A stretch of DNA of 37,970 nt from an uncultured Novosphingobium sp. (lineage in GTDB: Bacteria; Pseudomonadota; Alphaproteobacteria; Sphingomonadales; Sphingomonadaceae), in the NCBI GenBank assembly GCA_937996535.1, contig CALKVF010000106.1, positions 1-37,970 of the forward strand. Reading direction: 5' to 3'. The position numbers were made by a program, and so were the translations under genes. The notes beneath the pieces are model-generated. The model saw only the letters and a list, made by a program, of their open reading frames with translations, searched no databases and was not told the origin of the DNA. Shown piece after piece: positions 7,750 to 16,185 of this stretch (position 1 is the stretch's first letter; each line of letters begins with the position of its first letter).

Positions 7750-8274
7750 TCAGGCTTCGCCGACAGGGGTGCCGACGCTTTCGTCACCGCCCTGCTGCGC
7801 AGCAAGCTGCTGCACGTAGAGGCCGTTGAAGTCGATCGGTTCAAGCAGCAGCGGGGCGAAGCCGGCATCGCGCACGGCATCCGCGATCACGCGGCGGGCG
7901 AACGGGAACAGAATGCGCGGCGCTTCGGCATAAGTGAAGGCGTGCTTCTGCGCGTCATCGAGATTGCGCATCCCGACCAACCCGCAATAGGCCAGGTCGA
8001 CGATGAACTGGGTGCCCGACGGGCACTTCGAGTTGATCGCGATCTTGAGTTCAATCTCGCTCACTTCGTCCGACAGCTCGCGCGCGGCGATGTTGAACTG
8101 GACGTCGATGTTCGGGGTTTCGGGCCACTGGAACGAATCCGGGGCGTTGGGGTTCTCGACCGAGAGATCCTTGACATACTGCGAGATGATCCCGGCGCTG
8201 GGCAGGGTGTCGGCGCCGTTGGGGGCCGGCGTCTGGAGGCCCAGGTCGGTGATGATGTTGCCTTCGTCGGACAT
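7750..8274 (-). CDS. secB: Protein-export chaperone SecB
   Basis: Cytosolic tetrameric chaperone that keeps preproteins unfolded and hands them to SecA. 174 residues from the ATG at 8274, within the usual alphaproteobacterial length. Typical SecB blocks are visible: QYVKDLSVENPNAP, the conserved central strand YEVSEIELK-like region (here SDEVSEIELKIAINSK), FIVDLAYCGLVG, and the C-terminal ILFPFARRVIADA followed by PLLLEPIDF. Starting upstream at the longer in-frame start would add Arg/Pro-rich sequence with no homology, so 8274 is preferred. It heads the minus-strand run with murJ and trpS and is divergent from the Tim44-like operon. Confidence 0.97.
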   Translation of the reverse strand: MSDEGNIITDLGLQTPAPNGADTLPSAGIISQYVKDLSVENPNAPDSFQWPETPNIDVQFNIAARELSDEVSEIELKIAINSKCPSGTQFIVDLAYCGLVGMRNLDDAQKHAFTYAEAPRILFPFARRVIADAVRDAGFAPLLLEPIDFNGLYVQQLAAQQGGDESVGTPVGEA

Positions 8275-8398
8275 GATGCGCTTTCGGTCAAAATTGCGGG
8301 AATCTGCGGGGCGCGTAGCAGGGCGGGGCCGCGCCAGCAAGAATGCAACGCCCTTATCGCAAAATTTGCACGCAAGGGTGCATCCACGCGTTGTTCAT

Positions 8399-8452
8399 TT
8401 GTCATTGCTACCTATTTGTCGCTAGAGTGTTGCATGGCCGCCATCCGCGGCC
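8399..8452 (+). promoter_or_regulatory. Putative promoter of the Tim44-like / mltA / smr operon, with a 5' hairpin
   Basis: TTGTCA (8399-8404) and TAGAGT (8423-8428) are separated by 18 bases, a good housekeeping-type promoter. The predicted start is near 8435. Just after it an inverted repeat GGCCGC-CATCC-GCGGCC (8436-8452) would put a hairpin at the 5' end of the transcript. The first gene starts at 8477. Confidence 0.45.
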
Positions 8453-8476
8453 GGGGCCGGGTAAAGGACCGGGTAA

Positions 8477-9133
8477 GTGGACAAGACCGTCGAGATCGTC
8501 ATCATGGCCATGGTCGCAGTGTTTCTGGGCCTGCGGCTCTATTCGGTGTTGGGGCGCCGTGCCGAGCGCGAAGAGCGCCCCCGGCTGGAGCCCAAGGACG
8601 CGCCGCGCAGCGCCGCGCCCGAACTGGCCGAACGCCCCGGCGCGCAGGCCGCGCCGCGCGCGCTGGTGCCGGGCGTGACCCCGGCGATCGAACGCGGCCT
8701 CAAGGAAATCATCGCCGCTGACCGGCGGTTCGATACCTTGGCCTTCCTCGAAGGCGCCAAGGGCGCCTATCGCATGGTCCTCGAAGCCTTCTGGAAGGGT
8801 GACAAGGCGGCGCTGGCGCCGCTGTGCGACCCGGCCGTGATCGAGGGCTTCACCGCCGCGATCGACGCCCGCGAGGCGGCGGGCGAACGGCTTGAAAACC
8901 GGCTGGTGCGGATCGACGAGGCAAGCATCGTTGCCGCCAGCTTCGAAGCCCCGATCGCGCGGGTTTCGGTGCGCTTCGTGGCCGATATTTCCGCCGTGAC
9001 CCGCGATGCGGCGGGCGTGGTGATTGCCGGGTCGATGAACGACGCGATCGAGGCCCGCGACCTGTGGACCTTCAGCCGCGACGTGACCAATCCGGCACCG
9101 GACTGGCTGCTCGACGAAACCGACGAAGGCTGA
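8477..9133 (+). CDS. Tim44-like domain membrane-anchored protein
   Basis: 218 residues: one N-terminal membrane helix (about 5-22), a Pro/Ala/Arg/Glu-rich linker (about 27-70), then a Tim44-like domain (about 75-210). The domain has the typical lead-in GLKEIIAADRRFDTLAFLEGAKGAYRM-type helix, FWKGDKAALAPLCDPAV, and the end ARDLWTFSRDV. In mitochondria Tim44 docks the import motor to the channel. The bacterial counterpart, common in Alphaproteobacteria next to secB, is an inner-membrane protein with no settled role, perhaps in protein export or envelope assembly. The start is GTG at 8477. The next gene, mltA, begins four bases after its stop, so they share a transcript. Its place opposite secB is the known conserved arrangement. 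Confidence 0.9.
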   Translation: MDKTVEIVIMAMVAVFLGLRLYSVLGRRAEREERPRLEPKDAPRSAAPELAERPGAQAAPRALVPGVTPAIERGLKEIIAADRRFDTLAFLEGAKGAYRMVLEAFWKGDKAALAPLCDPAVIEGFTAAIDAREAAGERLENRLVRIDEASIVAASFEAPIARVSVRFVADISAVTRDAAGVVIAGSMNDAIEARDLWTFSRDVTNPAPDWLLDETDEG

Positions 9134-9137
9134 CCGG

Positions 9138-10319
9138 ATGGCCGCGGCACGGCTGCGCAGCCTTGCGGCGCTGTGCGCGCTGACTGTGCTGGCCTCCTGC
9201 GCGCGGATCATCCCTTCCCCGACCGGGCCGGTGCGCCCGCCCGCGCCCACCGCGCTGCTGGCTGGGGTTGCCGCGGGCCCGGCAGTCATGGGGCTGGGGC
9301 TGGGCGGCGATGATGCCGCCAGCGCGCTCGCCTCGTTCCGGGAAAGCTGTCCGCGCCTTGTCACCCGTACCGATACCAGCGGGCTGACCCGCCCGGCGGA
9401 CTGGAAGCCGGCCTGCGATGCCGCCGCGCGCTGGCCCGCCCCGCAGGCGGCGCAATTCTTTGCCGCCTGGTTCGAAACGCTCAAGGTCGGCAGCGGCCAG
9501 GCGTTCGTGACCGGCTATTACGAGCCTGAAATCCTGGGCTCGCGGACCCGCCAGCCGGGGTTCGAGGTGCCGGTCTATGCCCCGCCCGGCGATCTGGTCC
9601 GCGCCCGCCCGGGCGAAGCAGCGCCGCTGCCCGGCGGGCAGATGCCGCAGGGGCGCTATGATGAAAACGGGCGGTTTGTGCCCTATTACGACCGCGGCCA
9701 GATCGAGGACGGGGCGCTGGCCGCACGCGGGCTCGAAATTGCCTGGGTGGCCGATCCGGTCGAATTCTTCTTCCTGCAGATTCAGGGCTCGGGCCGGCTG
9801 CGCACCCCCGATGGCCGCGTGATGCGGATCGGCTATGCCGGGCAGAACGGCTTTCCCTTTACCGGGATCGGCTCGCTGATGAAGGCCCGCGGCCTGCTGG
9901 GCGATGGGCCGGGGCAATATCCCGGCTCGATGCAGGGCATGATGCGCTACATGCGCGAGCATCCCGAGGATGGCCGCGCGCTGATGCGCGAAAACCAGAG
10001 CTATGTGTTCTTCCGCGAACTGCCGGGCGATGCCCCGGTTGGCGCGCTCGGCGTGCCGGTGCGCGGGCGCAGCAGCGCGGCGGTCGATCCGGCCTTCGTG
10101 CCGCTGGGCGCGCCGGTCTGGCTGGCGCTGGACCGCGCCGAGGCCAGCGGGCTGTGGATCGCGCAGGACACCGGCGGCGCGATCAAGGGCGCCAACCGGT
10201 TTGATAGCTTCTGGGGCGCCGGCGCGCAGGCGCGGCAGATCGCCGGCGGGATGACCGGGCGCGGCGCTGCGCTGGTGCTGGTCCCCAAGGGCACCCTGGC
10301 CCGGCTGACCAGTCGGTAA
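9138..10319 (+). CDS. mltA: Membrane-bound lytic murein transglycosylase A
   Basis: Outer-membrane lipoprotein that cleaves peptidoglycan glycan strands to 1,6-anhydromuramic ends. 393 residues with a signal peptide and lipobox (VLASC, Cys21). The MltA domain (about 110-280) begins around GYYEPEILGSRTR and includes the conserved VEFFFLQIQGSGRL. The C-terminal 3D domain carries VPLGAPVW, DTGGAIKGANRFDSFWG and the trailing GMTGRGAALVLVPKG, with the conserved aspartates that mark this fold. It sits four bases after the Tim44-like gene and overlaps the Smr gene by one base (TAATG). The order is typical of Alphaproteobacteria. Confidence 0.96.
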   Translation: MAAARLRSLAALCALTVLASCARIIPSPTGPVRPPAPTALLAGVAAGPAVMGLGLGGDDAASALASFRESCPRLVTRTDTSGLTRPADWKPACDAAARWPAPQAAQFFAAWFETLKVGSGQAFVTGYYEPEILGSRTRQPGFEVPVYAPPGDLVRARPGEAAPLPGGQMPQGRYDENGRFVPYYDRGQIEDGALAARGLEIAWVADPVEFFFLQIQGSGRLRTPDGRVMRIGYAGQNGFPFTGIGSLMKARGLLGDGPGQYPGSMQGMMRYMREHPEDGRALMRENQSYVFFRELPGDAPVGALGVPVRGRSSAAVDPAFVPLGAPVWLALDRAEASGLWIAQDTGGAIKGANRFDSFWGAGAQARQIAGGMTGRGAALVLVPKGTLARLTSR

Positions 10320-10897
10320 TGCGCCCCCCGCGCGGCCTTTCCCCGCAGGAAGCGGAGCTGTGGGCGCGCGTGGCCGGCACCGTGAAGCCGCTGGGCGGCA
10401 AGCGCGGCGTAACCGCATTCAAGGCCCCGGTTGCGGCCGACCCGCTCGCCGCCGCCCCGGCCCCTCCGCCCGCGCCCCGGATCAAGGGGCGCGTGCCGGC
10501 GCCGCTGCCACCGCCGCCGCCCGCCCCGCCGGGGCCGCGCGCGCTGGACCGGCATGGACTTGACGCTTCGTGGGAAAAGAAGCTCGCCCGCACCGGGCTC
10601 GCGCCCGATTTCACGCTCGATCTGCATGGGCACGGGCTTGATGCCGCCCACGCCCGGCTTGATCATGGGCTGGCTCAGGCGGCCACCATGGGCGCGCGGG
10701 TGGTGCTGGTGATTACCGGCCTGCCGCGCCCGACCGAAGCGGCCGACCGGGGCGAGCGGCGCGGCGCGATCCGCGCCAAGGTGCTCGACTGGCTGGCCGC
10801 GGGCCCCCATGCGGGGCGGATTGCCGCGGTGCGCGGCGCGCATCGCAAGCATGGCGGGGCGGGCGCGCTCTATGTGATCCTGCGCCGGGTGCGCTGA
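10319..10897 (+). CDS. Smr/MutS2-type domain protein
   Basis: 192 residues: a conserved N-terminal start (LSPQEAELWARVAGTVKPL), then a long Pro/Ala/Arg-rich linker (about 40-75). The C-terminal Smr domain has the motif LDLHGHGLDAAHARL (about 100-114), a central strand VVLVITGLPRP, and the end AHRKHGGAGALYVILRR. Smr domains cut or bind nucleic acids, and stand-alone bacterial members are thought to act on RNA or branched DNA; the job of this one is unknown. The start codon overlaps the mltA stop by one base, so it is translationally coupled. It is the last gene of its operon. Confidence 0.92.
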   Translation: MRPPRGLSPQEAELWARVAGTVKPLGGKRGVTAFKAPVAADPLAAAPAPPPAPRIKGRVPAPLPPPPPAPPGPRALDRHGLDASWEKKLARTGLAPDFTLDLHGHGLDAAHARLDHGLAQAATMGARVVLVITGLPRPTEAADRGERRGAIRAKVLDWLAAGPHAGRIAAVRGAHRKHGGAGALYVILRRVR

Positions 10898-10916
10898 TCC
10901 AGCCTGCCAGTCTCAT

Positions 10917-10952
10917 AAAAAAACGCCCCCATGCCGCAGGGCACGGGGGCGT
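10917..10952 (-). terminator. Intrinsic terminator of the TonB-dependent receptor gene
   Basis: Read on the minus strand, an inverted repeat of about 12 bp (arms ACGCCCCCATGC at 10923-10934 and GCACGGGGGCGT at 10941-10952, one mismatch) is followed directly by a run of seven T. It lies just downstream of the receptor stop codon (10976). On the plus strand there is no T-run, so it is mainly a minus-strand terminator. Confidence 0.85.
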
Positions 10953-10975
10953 AGTGGGAGTGGCTGTTAAATCGG

Positions 10976-13294
10976 TTAGAAGTTGATCGAGCCGGTCACG
11001 AACACCTGCCGCGGATTGCCGTAGAAGGTGGTCAGGACGCCTTCGCGGCCCAGCGCCGGGGTCAGCGGGCTGACCAGCGCGCCGGTCGTGGCGTTGGCGG
11101 CCATGAAGGTATAGCCCGAGGTCTTGTAGCGCTTGTCGGTCAGGTTCTTGCCGTAGATGCCCAGCGACCAGGCGTTGTTCGGCGCATGGAACACGATGCT
11201 GGCATCATAGAGCTGGTAGGCCTTCTGATCGAGATACGGGTTGGGAACCTCGAACTGGTAGGTCTTGCTCTTGAACGACATGCCCGCCCCAAGGCTCAGG
11301 CTGCCGTCGTTGAACGGCATCGTCCAGTCGACGCTGGCGCTGCCCGACCAGGCCGGGGTGTTCTGGACCTTGCGATACTGGGCCACATCGGTTGGCACGC
11401 CGCCGATGTTGGTGACGTACTTGGTGAACTTGGCATCGATATAGCCGACCGAACCCGACAGGGTCAGCTTGCCGGCATCGCTATCGACCAGCTTGGCGCG
11501 GGTTTCAAACTCGACGCCCTGCATCCGCGCCTTGCCCGCGTTCGAGACCACGCCGCAGAAGGTGGCAACGCCGCCCACGCTGCACGCGACCGAGCCCGGG
11601 ATCTGGACATCGGTGTAGTCCATGTAGAACGCGGCAGCCGCAACATAGAGCCGGCGATCGAGCAGGTTGGCCTTGTAGCCGACTTCGTAGCTGTCGACCT
11701 TTTCGGGGCGGAAGCTCAGGAACGCGGCGATTTCGGCGTCGGACTTGACCCCGTCGTTGTTGAGATCGACCGCATTGGCGCCAACCCCGCGCGGGTCAAA
11801 CCCGCCGCCCTTGAAGCCCTGCGAATAGGAGGCATAGACGGTGGTTTCGCTGGCCGGCTTGAAGGTCAGCGTGGCCTTGGGCGTGAACTTGTTGAAGCTG
11901 CTCTTGCCGCGGAAGTTGGTCTGGGCCGCGCCGAATGCGGTGCCAAGCCCGCCGAACACGGTCGAGCCGCCGCCCAGATAGTTCTGGCGCAGGATATAGC
12001 CGCTGCGTTCGTCCCAGGTGTAGCGCCCGCCGAGCGAGACGCTGAACTGGTCGGTCAGATCATAGGTGAAATCGGCGAACCCGGCGAGGGTTTCGGTGCC
12101 GATGTCGGCGTTGGTATAGGCCGCGAAGCCCGGGATCGTAGTGTAGAGCCGCGATTCAAACTGGGTCTGCGCCCCGGCGCTGAGGTAGTAGAGCCCGACC
12201 AGGCCGTTGAGCTTGCCGGTGCTGACCAGCGCCTGCATTTCCTGGCTGAACTGGTGGTTGCGGTAGATCCCCGGCACGTCGAGGTCGGCAGTGGCCAGCG
12301 CGTCGAAGTCGATCGGGGTGGTCGAATTGTCCTTGCGGAAGGACGAGATCGAACGAACCGTCAGCCAGTCGGCCGGATTGCCTTCGACGAACAGCGATAC
12401 GCCCCACGACTTCACGTCCTGCTTGGGGGTGGAGAGGCTGCCCAGCGTGTCATAGACATTGCCCAGCACCGGCGTGCCCCACTGCAGGCCCGGGATCAGG
12501 CGATAGCCGTTGCGCGGATCGGACTTGTCATGGGTGAGATCGCCGGCAAGGCGCACGAAGATGCCCTGGCCGTGGACTTCGAGCGTGCCGCGGCCCGCCC
12601 AGACATCCTTGTCATAGTTGTCGAGCCCGGTGGTGAGGTTGGTGCCGAAGCCATCGCGGCTGAGCCGCGCGACCGAGGCACCCACGCGGACCGTGCCATC
12701 GCCCAGCGGGGTGCTGCCGGTGACCACGCCATCGGCCTGGTGATAGGTGCCGAAGGTGCCGCGCAGGTTGAGCTGGGCTTCGTTGTCGAGCCGCTTGGTC
12801 ACATACTTGACCGCGCCGCCCACGGTGTTGCGGCCATAGAGCGTGCCCTGCGGGCCGCGCAGCACTTCGATGCGCTGGACATCGTAGATGTCGAGCACGG
12901 CGGCCTGCGGGCGGTTGAGGTAAACGTCGTCGAGGTAGATCCCGACGCCCTGTTCAAACCCGGCGACCGGGTCCTGCTGGCCCACGCCGCGGATGAAGGC
13001 GGTGAGGGTGGAATTGGTGGCGCGGCTGGCCTCAAGCGTCACGTTGGGGACGGTTTCGGCAAGCGCGGTAATGTCGAGCGCGCCCTTGTCCGATAGCTGG
13101 TCGCCGGTCAGCGCGGTGATCGCGATCGGCACGTCGACGAGGCTTTCCTCGCGGCGGCGCGCGGTGACGACGATCGCGCTGTCATCGCTGCTGGCGGCGG
13201 CATCGGCGGTCTGCGCGTAGGCGGGCATGGCATAGAGGCCGGCAAGCGCGCTGGCGACCAGCGAGGCACGGCAAAGCAGGGTATGAGCAGGCAT
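10976..13294 (-). CDS. TonB-dependent outer-membrane receptor
   Basis: 772-residue active-transport receptor. A signal peptide ends near residue 27 (AYA/Q); a TonB-box-like stretch IVVTARRREESL follows at about 40-51. The plug domain (about 52-165) contains RGVGQQDPVAGFEQGVGIYLDDVYL and the plug end RGPQGTLYGRNTVGGAVKYVT. The rest is a 22-strand-type barrel with many aromatic and Gly residues, ending in phenylalanine as expected for BAM-dependent insertion (GSINF). This IVVTARRREE type is abundant in sphingomonads and generally of unknown substrate; nothing here names the ligand. The ATG at 13294 is chosen for the strong binding site AGGGAGG. The gene is divergent from a TetR gene across an operator-like palindrome. 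Confidence 0.95.
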   Translation of the reverse strand: MPAHTLLCRASLVASALAGLYAMPAYAQTADAAASSDDSAIVVTARRREESLVDVPIAITALTGDQLSDKGALDITALAETVPNVTLEASRATNSTLTAFIRGVGQQDPVAGFEQGVGIYLDDVYLNRPQAAVLDIYDVQRIEVLRGPQGTLYGRNTVGGAVKYVTKRLDNEAQLNLRGTFGTYHQADGVVTGSTPLGDGTVRVGASVARLSRDGFGTNLTTGLDNYDKDVWAGRGTLEVHGQGIFVRLAGDLTHDKSDPRNGYRLIPGLQWGTPVLGNVYDTLGSLSTPKQDVKSWGVSLFVEGNPADWLTVRSISSFRKDNSTTPIDFDALATADLDVPGIYRNHQFSQEMQALVSTGKLNGLVGLYYLSAGAQTQFESRLYTTIPGFAAYTNADIGTETLAGFADFTYDLTDQFSVSLGGRYTWDERSGYILRQNYLGGGSTVFGGLGTAFGAAQTNFRGKSSFNKFTPKATLTFKPASETTVYASYSQGFKGGGFDPRGVGANAVDLNNDGVKSDAEIAAFLSFRPEKVDSYEVGYKANLLDRRLYVAAAAFYMDYTDVQIPGSVACSVGGVATFCGVVSNAGKARMQGVEFETRAKLVDSDAGKLTLSGSVGYIDAKFTKYVTNIGGVPTDVAQYRKVQNTPAWSGSASVDWTMPFNDGSLSLGAGMSFKSKTYQFEVPNPYLDQKAYQLYDASIVFHAPNNAWSLGIYGKNLTDKRYKTSGYTFMAANATTGALVSPLTPALGREGVLTTFYGNPRQVFVTGSINF

Positions 13295-13353
13295 CGGAAT
13301 CCTCCCTATGAACCTGGGGCCCACGCGTGGCGGCGGGCCATCCGAATTCTGCC

Positions 13354-13391
13354 TTTATAGAAGTTGAATCAACTTTCAACTTTGTTATGCT
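13354..13391. promoter_or_regulatory. Divergent receptor/TetR promoter region with TetR-type operator
   Basis: A perfect inverted repeat AAGTTGA-A-TCAACTT (13361-13375) lies in the middle of the gap between the two genes. On the minus strand the -10-like TATAAA (13354-13359) directly abuts it, so the repeat covers the spacer of the receptor promoter. On the plus strand TTGAAT (13364-13369) and TATGCT (13386-13391), 16 bases apart, form a possible promoter for the TetR gene whose -35 lies inside the repeat. A further half copy (CAACTTT) follows. This layout is typical of autoregulated TetR pairs. A second palindrome, CCACGCGTGG, is at 13321-13330. Confidence 0.55.
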
Positions 13392-13494
13392 TGCATGGTT
13401 CGCCGTGAACGGGAAAAGGGTGGCAATCGTGGCAAGGTTGCAACACACCCTATCGCCACGGCCTTTGGCGGGTCGCCGGGGAGAGGATTGGGGA

Positions 13495-14142
13495 ATGGAC
13501 GAAGCGCAGTCGGGCGCAGCCGGGGACAAGGCCCGCAGCAGCGCCGGCGCAGACAAGGCGCAGCGCGTCCCCCGCACCGAGCGGGGGCGGCGCACCCAGC
13601 GTGCGATTCTCGATGCCGCCGCCGCCGAATTTGGCGAGAAGGGCTTTCACGAAAGCTCGATCGTGTCGATCACGATCCGTGCCGGCGTTGCGCTGGGCAG
13701 CTTCTATACCTATTTCGAAAGCAAGGAGACGCTGTTCAAGGCGCTGGTCCAGGACATGAGCGAGCGGGTGCGCGATCATGTCGCACCGGTGCTGGCCGAA
13801 CAGCCGCGCAGCGGGATCGCCGCCGAAGGTGCGGCGCTGGAAGCCTTCCTCGGCTTTGCGCGCGGCCACAAGGAAATCTACCGGATCATCGATGAAGCCG
13901 AATTCGTCGCCCCGGAAAGCTGGCGGGCGCACTATCTCAACACCGCGGCGCGTATTCTCGAACGGTTGCAGGCTGCCCGCGCCAAGGGCGAGCTGGGGAT
14001 TGAACCCGACGAGGTCCATGCCTGGGCTATCATGGGCATGAACGTGTTTCTGGGGCTGCGCTTCGGGGTGCTGGACGGGGCGGCCGATCTGGCCGAGGTC
14101 GCCGCCAAGGCCAATGCGCTGCTCCAGGATGGGCTCGGCTGA
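13495..14142 (+). CDS. TetR/AcrR-family transcriptional regulator
   Basis: 215 residues. After a low-complexity charged N-terminus (about 1-30) comes the TetR DNA-binding domain (about 30-85): RRTQRAILDAAAAEFGEKGF, then the recognition helix region (ITIRAGVALGSFYTYFESKETLF). The C-terminal half is a helical ligand-binding domain with no recognised substrate. The ATG at 13495 has GAGAGG about ten bases upstream; the longer open frame upstream runs through the promoter region and is not protein-like. The divergent TonB receptor and the shared palindrome suggest it represses the receptor and itself, released by whatever the receptor imports or a metabolite of it (inference). Confidence 0.93.
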   Translation: MDEAQSGAAGDKARSSAGADKAQRVPRTERGRRTQRAILDAAAAEFGEKGFHESSIVSITIRAGVALGSFYTYFESKETLFKALVQDMSERVRDHVAPVLAEQPRSGIAAEGAALEAFLGFARGHKEIYRIIDEAEFVAPESWRAHYLNTAARILERLQAARAKGELGIEPDEVHAWAIMGMNVFLGLRFGVLDGAADLAEVAAKANALLQDGLG

Positions 14143-14157
14143 GGCTCCGCCAAAACA

Positions 14158-14186
14158 TTGAACCGCTTGGGTAAGCTGGGTATCGT
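14158..14186 (+). promoter_or_regulatory. Putative promoter of the VOC-family gene
   Basis: TTGAAC (14158-14163) and TATCGT (14181-14186) are exactly 17 bases apart. The predicted start falls about 20 bases before the gene at 14212, which also has an AGGAG binding site. Four of six bases match the consensus in each box. Confidence 0.4.
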
Positions 14187-14211
14187 GTCCTGATCTTGCA
14201 GGAGTGAGCCG

Positions 14212-14625
14212 ATGCACCTTCCCGAAGGCTTTGCCGTGGTGACGCCCTATATCTTCGCCGAGCGCGCCGATGCCTATGTGCGCTTTCTCGAAGCGGCGTT
14301 TGGCGCGCGCGAGATTGGCCGCAGCACTGCGCCTGATGGGCGGATCGCCAATGCCCAGCTCCGCTTCGATAGCGCTACGGTCATGGTCAGCGAGGCATCG
14401 CCCCAGTTCCCGCCCAGCGCCGCGTCGTTCTATCTCTATGTCGGCGATGCCGACGCCGCGATGGCCCGGGCCGAAGCAGCCGGGGCGATCCGCATCATGG
14501 ACGTGGCCGACATGCCCTATGGCGACCGGCAGGGCGGGGTGCGCGATTGCGGCGGCAATATCTGGTGGCTGTCGCAGCGGCTGAGCGCGGCGGGCTATTT
14601 CGAGCCTGCGCCGCAAAGCCAATGA
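14212..14625 (+). CDS. VOC-superfamily (glyoxalase/PhnB-like) protein
   Basis: 137 residues of the vicinal oxygen chelate fold, made of two beta-alpha-beta-beta-beta modules. The pattern of the PhnB-like group is visible: VTPYIFAERADAYVRFLEAAFGA at the N-terminus, RIANAQLRFDSATVMVSEA, SFYLYVGDADAAMARAEAAG, then DMPYGDRQGGVRDCGGNIWWL at the end. These proteins bind small molecules or metals; substrates of this group are generally unknown. The ATG at 14212 has AGGAG upstream. It starts 69 bases after the TetR gene and ends 33 bases before prfC, and it has its own candidate promoter at 14158-14186. Confidence 0.88.
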   Translation: MHLPEGFAVVTPYIFAERADAYVRFLEAAFGAREIGRSTAPDGRIANAQLRFDSATVMVSEASPQFPPSAASFYLYVGDADAAMARAEAAGAIRIMDVADMPYGDRQGGVRDCGGNIWWLSQRLSAAGYFEPAPQSQ

Positions 14626-14658
14626 CTCGGCGGGCAAGCTCGGCTAAGGGCGGCCCCC

Positions 14659-16185
14659 ATGTCCAATCGCCGCACCTTTGCCATCATTTCGCACCCCGAC
14701 GCGGGTAAGACCACGCTGACCGAAAAGCTCTTGCTGCAAGGCGGGGCGATCCACCTTGCGGGTGAGGTCAAGGCGCGCGGGCAGGCACGGCGGGCGCGTT
14801 CGGACTGGATGAAGATCGAGCAGCAGCGCGGGATTTCGGTGACCTCGTCGGTGATGACCTTCGAGAAGGGCGGGATCACCTTCAACCTACTCGATACGCC
14901 GGGCCACGAGGACTTTTCCGAAGACACCTACCGCACGCTGACCGCGGTCGATTCCGCGATCATGGTGATCGACGCGGCCAAGGGGATCGAGCCGCAGACC
15001 CGCAAGCTGTTCGAGGTCTGCCGGCTGCGCTCGGTGCCGATCATCACCTTCGTCAACAAGGTCGACCGCGAAGGCCGCTCGGTGTTCGAAACGCTCGACG
15101 AAGTTGCCGATGCGCTGGCGCTCGATGTTGTGCCGATGGCCTGGCCGATCGGGATGGGCGGTGAATTTCAGGGCGTGCTCGATTTCGCCACCAACACGAT
15201 CAGCCGCCCCGAAGGCCCGAGCCGCGAGTTCCTTGGCCAGCGTGAAGCCGCCACCGCGGACAATATTCCCGCCGCGATCGCCGAGGAAATCGAACTGGCC
15301 CAGGCCGGCTACGGCGAATTCGATGTCGAGGCCTATCGCCACGGCGATATGACCCCGGTCTATTTCGGCTCGGCGCTCAAGAATTTCGGGGTGGTCGAAC
15401 TGATCGACGCGATCGCCCGCTATGCCCCGCCGCCGCGCCCCCAGCCGAGCGAGGCGGGCACGATCGAGCCCGCCAACAAGGAAGTCACAGGCTTCATCTT
15501 CAAGGTCCAGGCCAACATGGACCCGCAGCACCGCGACCGGATCGCCTTCATGCGGCTGGTGTCGGGGACCTTCAAGCGCGGCATGAAGCTGACCCCCTCG
15601 GCACTGGGCAAGCCGGTGGCGATCCATTCGCCGATCCTGTTCTTCGCGCAGGACCGCGAAATCGCCGACACGGCCGAACCCGGCGATATCATCGGCATCC
15701 CCAACCACGGCACGCTGCGGGTGGGCGATACCCTGTCGGAATTCAACAAGGTGCGCTTTACCGGCCTGCCCAACTTCGCGCCTGAAATCCTGCGCCGCGT
15801 CGCGCTTAAGGATCCGACCAAGACCAAGCAGCTCAGGAAGGCGCTCGACGATCTTAGCGAAGAGGGCGTGATCCAGGTGTTCTATCCCGAGATCGGCAGC
15901 CAGTGGATCGTCGGCGTGGTCGGCCAGCTGCAGCTCGACGTGCTGATCTCGCGGCTGGAGGCTGAATACAAGGTCGAGGCCGGGCTGGAAGCCTCGCCCT
16001 TCGATACCGCGCGTTGGCTCAAGGGCAGCGATGCGGCGCTGGGGCAGTTTGCCGATTTCAACAAGTCGAACCTCGCCAAGGACCGCGACGGCGACATGGT
16101 GTTCATGGCGCGCTCGGCCTGGGACGTGAGCTACCAGCAGGAAAAGAACCCCGAGCTGACCTTCTCGGCGACCAAGGAACGCTGA
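14659..16185 (+). CDS. prfC: Peptide chain release factor 3 (RF3)
   Basis: GTPase that ejects RF1/RF2 from the ribosome after peptide release. 508 residues, slightly shorter than the roughly 529 of E. coli. The G domain is intact: SHPDAGKTT (11-19), the RF3-typical GISVTSSVMTFE, DTPGHED (79-85) and NKVD (133-136). The RF3 rather than EF-G identity follows from SDWMKIEQQRGISVTSS and the C-terminal EAEYKVEAGLE and WDVSYQQEKNPEL. No clear ribosome binding site precedes the ATG; a CTAAGG element ends eight bases before it. The gene stop is directly followed by the stop of the convergent MFS gene, leaving no room for a terminator. Confidence 0.96.
   Translation: MSNRRTFAIISHPDAGKTTLTEKLLLQGGAIHLAGEVKARGQARRARSDWMKIEQQRGISVTSSVMTFEKGGITFNLLDTPGHEDFSEDTYRTLTAVDSAIMVIDAAKGIEPQTRKLFEVCRLRSVPIITFVNKVDREGRSVFETLDEVADALALDVVPMAWPIGMGGEFQGVLDFATNTISRPEGPSREFLGQREAATADNIPAAIAEEIELAQAGYGEFDVEAYRHGDMTPVYFGSALKNFGVVELIDAIARYAPPPRPQPSEAGTIEPANKEVTGFIFKVQANMDPQHRDRIAFMRLVSGTFKRGMKLTPSALGKPVAIHSPILFFAQDREIADTAEPGDIIGIPNHGTLRVGDTLSEFNKVRFTGLPNFAPEILRRVALKDPTKTKQLRKALDDLSEEGVIQVFYPEIGSQWIVGVVGQLQLDVLISRLEAEYKVEAGLEASPFDTARWLKGSDAALGQFADFNKSNLAKDRDGDMVFMARSAWDVSYQQEKNPELTFSATKER

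Noticed and set aside
8359..8369. GCAAA-A-TTTGC and neighbouring TTGCACGCAA as a third copy of the shared operator motif
   Set aside because: Spacing differs from the two good copies (no TTGC-N7-GCAA), so similarity is limited to short GCAA words.
11186..13096. A 636-codon open frame on the plus strand, opposite the TonB-dependent receptor gene
   Set aside because: Antisense composition only; the receptor on the minus strand has signal peptide, plug, barrel, binding site and terminator.
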